DNA of 33,387 nt from a virus, in IMG/VR virus record IMGVR_UViG_3300044633_000423, positions 1 to 33,387 of that record, one strand, 5' to 3'. A model generated the notes under the pieces. That model ran no database searches. It was not told where the DNA came from and saw only the letters and a program-made list of their open reading frames with translations. Position numbers and translations under genes: made by a program. Below, piece by piece: positions 30,508 to 33,387 of the stretch. Numbering within the stretch: position 1 is the stretch's first letter; every line of letters begins with the position of its first letter.

Positions 30508-31337
30508 GCGAAGCTAACAAAAAGTATGTGTGTATTTTAAAAGAGATCATAAATGGCGGTGATGTAGTTACAACACGAAACCATGAAGTGTACTCGCATG
30601 TTAATTTGCCCAATGTGACGTTTACGACAACACCATTAGTTACACTGCGCAAGACAGCATGGAAAAAAGCGTTGCGCGAGATGGAGTGGTTTTTGTCGGG
30701 CAAAGCTACTTGCCCAGATGAGTTGCTTGATTGGTGGGATGGTCAACTGGATGTTGAAAACCTTTTGCTTAATGGTTATGGTCAGCAACTTAGACACAGC
30801 ATATTTTTTAACTCAGAATATTATGAACACGATAATTTTGACCAAGTAAAATTTATCCAAGACGCGCTAAAAAACAATCCAAACAGTCGCAGATTATTAA
30901 TGACAACATGGAATCCTGGTGAAATGGCAAATATTACCAAAGCAAACAACAATACCAACACACCAACGTGTTGCCATAGCATAATCGTGCAATTCTTCGT
31001 GCGTAACGGACGTTTGAGCATGAAGTCATATCAACGTAGTGCAGATATGCTTCTTGGCGTACCGCACAACTGGATACAATCTTGGGCGATGCTTCTGTGG
31101 TTTGCACATCACGCTGGATTGAAAGTAGGATCCATGACATGGATGTGGGGAGATGCGCATATTTATAATGAGCAGTCGCATATTGATACAGCAGAAACTA
31201 TGATAAGTTTTTACACCGGCATGGATGAAGTAAAAATGGTTTACACGCCAACCAGTGAAGAATTTAAAGCATCAGACTTTACCATTGTCGGTGACATACC
31301 AGATCCAATTGTTAACACTCGACCTAAATTGCTTTAA
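30504..31337 (+). CDS. thyA: Thymidylate synthase (ThyA family)
   Basis: A 277-residue ThyA-family enzyme. The catalytic Cys is in CCHSIIVQFFVRNGRLSMKS (Cys157), followed by SYQRSADMLLGVPHNW, and GDAHIYNEQ (216-224). The Asn in GVPHNW occupies the position that selects dUMP; dCMP hydroxymethylases usually have Asp there, so I call it a thymidylate synthase. It makes dTMP from dUMP and methylene-tetrahydrofolate. The loop between WNPGEM and the catalytic Cys is about 8 residues longer than in E. coli ThyA. Start overlaps the upstream stop. No dihydrofolate reductase is in view. Confidence 0.9.
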   Translation: MSEANKKYVCILKEIINGGDVVTTRNHEVYSHVNLPNVTFTTTPLVTLRKTAWKKALREMEWFLSGKATCPDELLDWWDGQLDVENLLLNGYGQQLRHSIFFNSEYYEHDNFDQVKFIQDALKNNPNSRRLLMTTWNPGEMANITKANNNTNTPTCCHSIIVQFFVRNGRLSMKSYQRSADMLLGVPHNWIQSWAMLLWFAHHAGLKVGSMTWMWGDAHIYNEQSHIDTAETMISFYTGMDEVKMVYTPTSEEFKASDFTIVGDIPDPIVNTRPKLL

Positions 31338-31561
31338 TGGCTAACAGTAGACTTTGCGAGATCTGCCATTTAGAAAAACCGGTGTTACTTTTTGCACGCG
31401 GTAGCGGTATTTGCAAAGTCTGCAATATATCGATTGGCGTGCAAGAAACAAATATGCGTAAAAAACGTGTAACAACATCAAAGATAAACAACAAAATGTG
31501 CAAAAAGTTTTTACAACAACACACAATCATGCCGAAAGTTTGGGAGATGACACTATTATGA
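31337..31561 (+). CDS. Small zinc-ribbon protein with shared C-terminal cassette
   Basis: A 74-residue protein. RLCEICHLEKP and ICKVCNISIG form a CxxC...CxxC zinc ribbon, followed by a basic stretch. The last 20 residues (KKFLQQHTIMPKVWEMTLL) match those of the HNH-like protein at 27874. It starts directly after thyA and overlaps the DUF3310 gene. A zinc ribbon with basic tail suggests nucleic-acid binding; the target is unknown. Confidence 0.72.
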   Translation: MANSRLCEICHLEKPVLLFARGSGICKVCNISIGVQETNMRKKRVTTSKINNKMCKKFLQQHTIMPKVWEMTLL

Positions 31562-31830
31562 TTACACAACAAGAAAAGCAGATGTATTATGGATTCACAG
31601 GCGACTCAGTTCATACGTCAACAACAGATACAGTACACGCACCAAAGCATTACCAAGGCGACGAATGCATATTGGCGATGGAAAAGATGCTAGAACATGA
31701 CGAGTTTCGTGGGTTCTTGCGTGGAAACATTTTTAAGTACATGTGGCGATACAAAGATAAAAATGGCATCGAGGATCTGCGCAAGGCAAATTGGTATTTA
31801 GATCGCTTAATTAAGTTTGAGAATTTTTAA
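31558..31830 (+). CDS. DUF3310 family protein
   Basis: A 90-residue protein. HAPKHYQGDECILAMEKML, FLRGNIFKYMWRYKDKNG and EDLRKANWYLDRLI are the DUF3310 signature found across phages, often near nucleotide-metabolism genes. I know of no firmly established function. ATG 31558 is the start; the ribosome binding site GGGAG lies in the end of the preceding gene. Confidence 0.88.
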   Translation: MITQQEKQMYYGFTGDSVHTSTTDTVHAPKHYQGDECILAMEKMLEHDEFRGFLRGNIFKYMWRYKDKNGIEDLRKANWYLDRLIKFENF

Positions 31831-31988
31831 TGAAAGATTGGCTTTCAAAAGATCATCCCGAAGAAACTATTTTAGTCATTACTAAAGAACGATGCGCTGA
31901 GTATATGGAATTGCTAAAATGGCTTGCTGATAATCCAATGGATCCTGTCAGCGTAAGCAATCTAGTATTAAGCAGGCGAGAGAGATGA
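31830..31988 (+). CDS. Hypothetical small phage protein
   Basis: A 52-residue protein (MKDWLSKDHPEETILVITKE onward) with helical second half. It overlaps both neighbours by 1-4 bases (TAATG, ATGA). Function unknown. Confidence 0.62.
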   Translation: MKDWLSKDHPEETILVITKERCAEYMELLKWLADNPMDPVSVSNLVLSRRER

Positions 31989-32122
31989 AACCAAAAATTA
32001 AAAAGGTAGGCAATTATTGGTTTTGCTATACCGACTTTTCAATAGTCGCTTCTGGTACTACGCCAGAGGCGGCATTTAACAAATGGATGGCATTAAATGA
32101 CAATCAAAGAATGGTTTATTGA
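31985..32122 (+). CDS. Hypothetical small phage protein
   Basis: A 45-residue protein, NYWFCYTDFSIVASGTTPEA followed by a short helix (AFNKWMALN). It resembles short phage proteins with a beta-hairpin followed by an A-Y/F-x-x-W helix, of unknown role. It overlaps the next gene by 26 bases. Confidence 0.6.
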   Translation: MKPKIKKVGNYWFCYTDFSIVASGTTPEAAFNKWMALNDNQRMVY

Positions 32123-32234
32123 TTTATGGGAAGGCATCAGAATTGTTTTATGGTTCTTCTGTGCGCTAACTTTTATAGGATTTATGGTTAGATTATCTTA
32201 TGAAATAGCCAAGTTTGGCTGGAACCTGTTTTGA
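32097..32234 (+). CDS. Small membrane protein, last gene of the rightward arm
   Basis: A 45-residue protein with one membrane segment (IVLWFFCALTFIGFMV) between amphipathic ends. Its stop codon lies in the loop of the first hairpin at the arm's end. Size would suit a minimal holin-like or membrane-active peptide, but no lysis gene is adjacent in the window, so that remains a guess. Confidence 0.58.
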   Translation: MTIKEWFIDLWEGIRIVLWFFCALTFIGFMVRLSYEIAKFGWNLF

Positions 32235-32243
32235 TTCCAGCCA
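32216..32243. terminator. Hairpin 1 at the convergent gene end
   Basis: TGGCTGGAA/TTCCAGCCA (32216-32224 with 32235-32243), 9 bp with a 10-base loop. It overlaps the stop of the last rightward gene. No U-tract on either strand, so it may protect RNA ends or help the second hairpin stop transcription. Confidence 0.65.
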
Positions 32244-32245
32244 TG

Positions 32246-32278
32246 ATGGGAGTAACTACTCAGTTGCTCCCATTTTAT
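32246..32278 (+). terminator. Terminator ending the rightward arm
   Basis: ATGGGAG/CTCCCAT (32246-32252 with 32267-32273), extended inside by AACT/AGTT, followed by TTTTATC on the plus strand. It also contains the last codons and stop of the leftward gene that enters from the right edge. Confidence 0.8.
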
Positions 32279-33387
32279 CACCAGGTATATTTTTGTATTT
32301 ATGCTCAGAAATATCTGGTCCTTCAAGCATACGTTCGTGTTTTCCAATATCGTAATTGATTTCTTTATCTTGATTAGCTTCTTGACGAGTTTGCTGTAAA
32401 TTAGAAGCACCCATTGTTAAACCACCTTCTACATGCTCAGAAATATGCGCACCAGTTATTGCTCGTGCATCATAATCTTCTAACGCTTTAACAGCGGCAG
32501 CTACATCATGCGGATCTTTTGACATCAAAAGCTCAGACACTTTATGCGCTATCTTGTCCGGCATTACCGCTCTGTTGGCAACTCTAGCGGCTATGTTTTG
32601 TAAAGATTTCCAAGGTCCTACTCCAGACACTGCATCTGTAATAGCAGCATCAAAAGCCGGTCCTTGCTCAAAACGCTCACGAGATTGTATTCTGCGACCA
32701 GTTTGCGCACCTCCCATTATCTGATTAGCTTGCTGAAATAATTGAGATTCACGAAGAAGTGCCGATTTATATAAATCAAAATGCGCAGGACTATCAAATA
32801 ATTCTTTTAAACTTTTTTGCGTTTCTGGTGACTCAATTACTCGTGCAGCCGCGTTCATGTTACTACTTGGATCCATAACAACGCTGTGAATATGACGCAC
32901 TACACCGGTTTTAAACGCTTCTTTTTCTGCATTACTCATTTTCCCAAGCATGCTTTGAATTTCTTCATGATCTAAATGTGGAAAATCTTTGTAACCTGCC
33001 TCCATAGCATTAATAACTTCTTTGTCACCTGCATATTCACGTCTGGCTGTTTTATATGCAGGAACCGCGTCGTCAAGTTTATTTAAAAGCACTTCGCGCA
33101 TGTCTTTTAAATTATAAGCATCTGTACTTTTACCTGCTTTAAATAACGAGTTTATTTGAGCGTCAATGCCTTTTTTAATGTAATCAAGTGTTCTCACGTC
33201 CGGCAACGTACTTACAACAGTTTCTCCTGTTGCCGGATCAGTAGAGTAAATATTACGCAATTCATATTGAGATGGATCTTCACCATTAGCTCTGGCAACC
33301 AATTGTTTATCTTTTGCTATCTGCTGACCTTTTCTGAAAAACGATTGAAATCTAGGTGATACTAATAGTTCATTAATAAATGGATTA
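32256..33387 (-). CDS. Internal virion or polyvalent-type large protein, C-terminal part only
   Basis: The reading frame is open to the right edge (no start codon can be chosen; the frame continues past 33302), so this is the last 377 residues of a larger protein. It is helical and charged: DVRTLDYIKKGIDAQINSLF, LLNKLDDAVPAYKTARREYA, SNAEKEAFKTGVVRHIHSVV and KSALLRESQLFQQANQIMGG. This pattern resembles the C-terminal helical region of very long phage internal virion or DNA-ejection proteins. The direction and position suggest it is the distal end of the structural operon in a circularly permuted genome. No enzyme motif is seen in the visible part. Confidence 0.75.
   Translation of the reverse strand, partial: NPFINELLVSPRFQSFFRKGQQIAKDKQLVARANGEDPSQYELRNIYSTDPATGETVVSTLPDVRTLDYIKKGIDAQINSLFKAGKSTDAYNLKDMREVLLNKLDDAVPAYKTARREYAGDKEVINAMEAGYKDFPHLDHEEIQSMLGKMSNAEKEAFKTGVVRHIHSVVMDPSSNMNAAARVIESPETQKSLKELFDSPAHFDLYKSALLRESQLFQQANQIMGGAQTGRRIQSRERFEQGPAFDAAITDAVSGVGPWKSLQNIAARVANRAVMPDKIAHKVSELLMSKDPHDVAAAVKALEDYDARAITGAHISEHVEGGLTMGASNLQQTRQEANQDKEINYDIGKHERMLEGPDISEHKYKNIPGDKMGATE

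Noticed and set aside
30504-31337. dCMP hydroxymethylase instead of thymidylate synthase
   Set aside because: The residue in GVPHNW that distinguishes the two is Asn, as in thymidylate synthases, and a dUTPase making dUMP is two genes upstream.
32097-32234. Holin
   Set aside because: Only one membrane segment and no endolysin or spanin beside it in the window; evidence is too thin.
32256-33302. A complete gene starting at 33302
   Set aside because: The codon there is TTG without a ribosome binding site, and the frame stays open to the edge, so the gene is cut by the window.

Overview
The window is part of a tailed double-stranded DNA bacteriophage genome, probably a metagenomic or freshwater-type virus of a Gram-negative host (host is inference). 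Evidence: a two-subunit terminase, a P22-like large portal, a scaffold, an HK97-fold capsid protein, decoration-like proteins, PhoH, a phage co-chaperonin, and a replication, recombination and nucleotide arm of tightly overlapping small genes. It is AT-rich by eye, with no integrase, RNA polymerase, tRNA or rRNA seen.

Layout. Two arms diverge near 20.6-20.75 kb. The leftward (minus) arm runs: small XRE-like regulator, TOPRIM primase-helicase, GC-rich hairpins, a 60-aa conserved protein, a 0.74-kb gene-free stretch that looks like a large structured RNA, PhoH, small and large terminase, two modular polyvalent proteins (424 and 1,977 aa), portal, two tiny proteins, GroES-like co-chaperonin, scaffold, a conserved head-cluster protein, decoration-like protein, major capsid protein, a strong terminator, a second decoration-like protein, and a structural protein cut by the left edge.

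The rightward (plus) arm starts at a near-consensus sigma70 promoter (20666-20694). It carries a Sak4-like ATPase, a small helical protein, a DUF669 SSB-like protein, a Cas4-like nuclease, an SF2 helicase and a VRR-NUC nuclease: a coherent recombination/replication set. A dense series of short genes follows, many tiny membrane or zinc-ribbon proteins. It ends with nucleotide metabolism (NrdJb-like protein, dUTPase, thymidylate synthase, DUF3310). The arm stops at paired hairpins at 32216-32278, where it meets a minus-strand internal-virion-type gene entering from the right edge. In a circularly permuted genome that gene would be the distal end of the structural operon leaving at the left edge.

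Most notable. (1) A roughly 735-nt gene-free region (17218-17953) has at least ten stems, three of them long-range or long helices sharing one terminal sequence; imperfect pairs are A-C on the plus strand but G-U on the minus strand, which points to a minus-strand structured RNA. (2) A giant polyvalent protein has three ADP-ribosyltransferase-like modules, a HELQH zincin-like module, a beta-strand-rich module and a C-terminal glycosylase-like signature; a seven-copy [YFW]A[EDQN]GGxV motif punctuates it and its neighbour. (3) Interleaved inverted repeats lie between that gene and the portal. (4) A C-terminal peptide cassette, found in two unrelated genes, also encodes the next gene's ribosome binding site.
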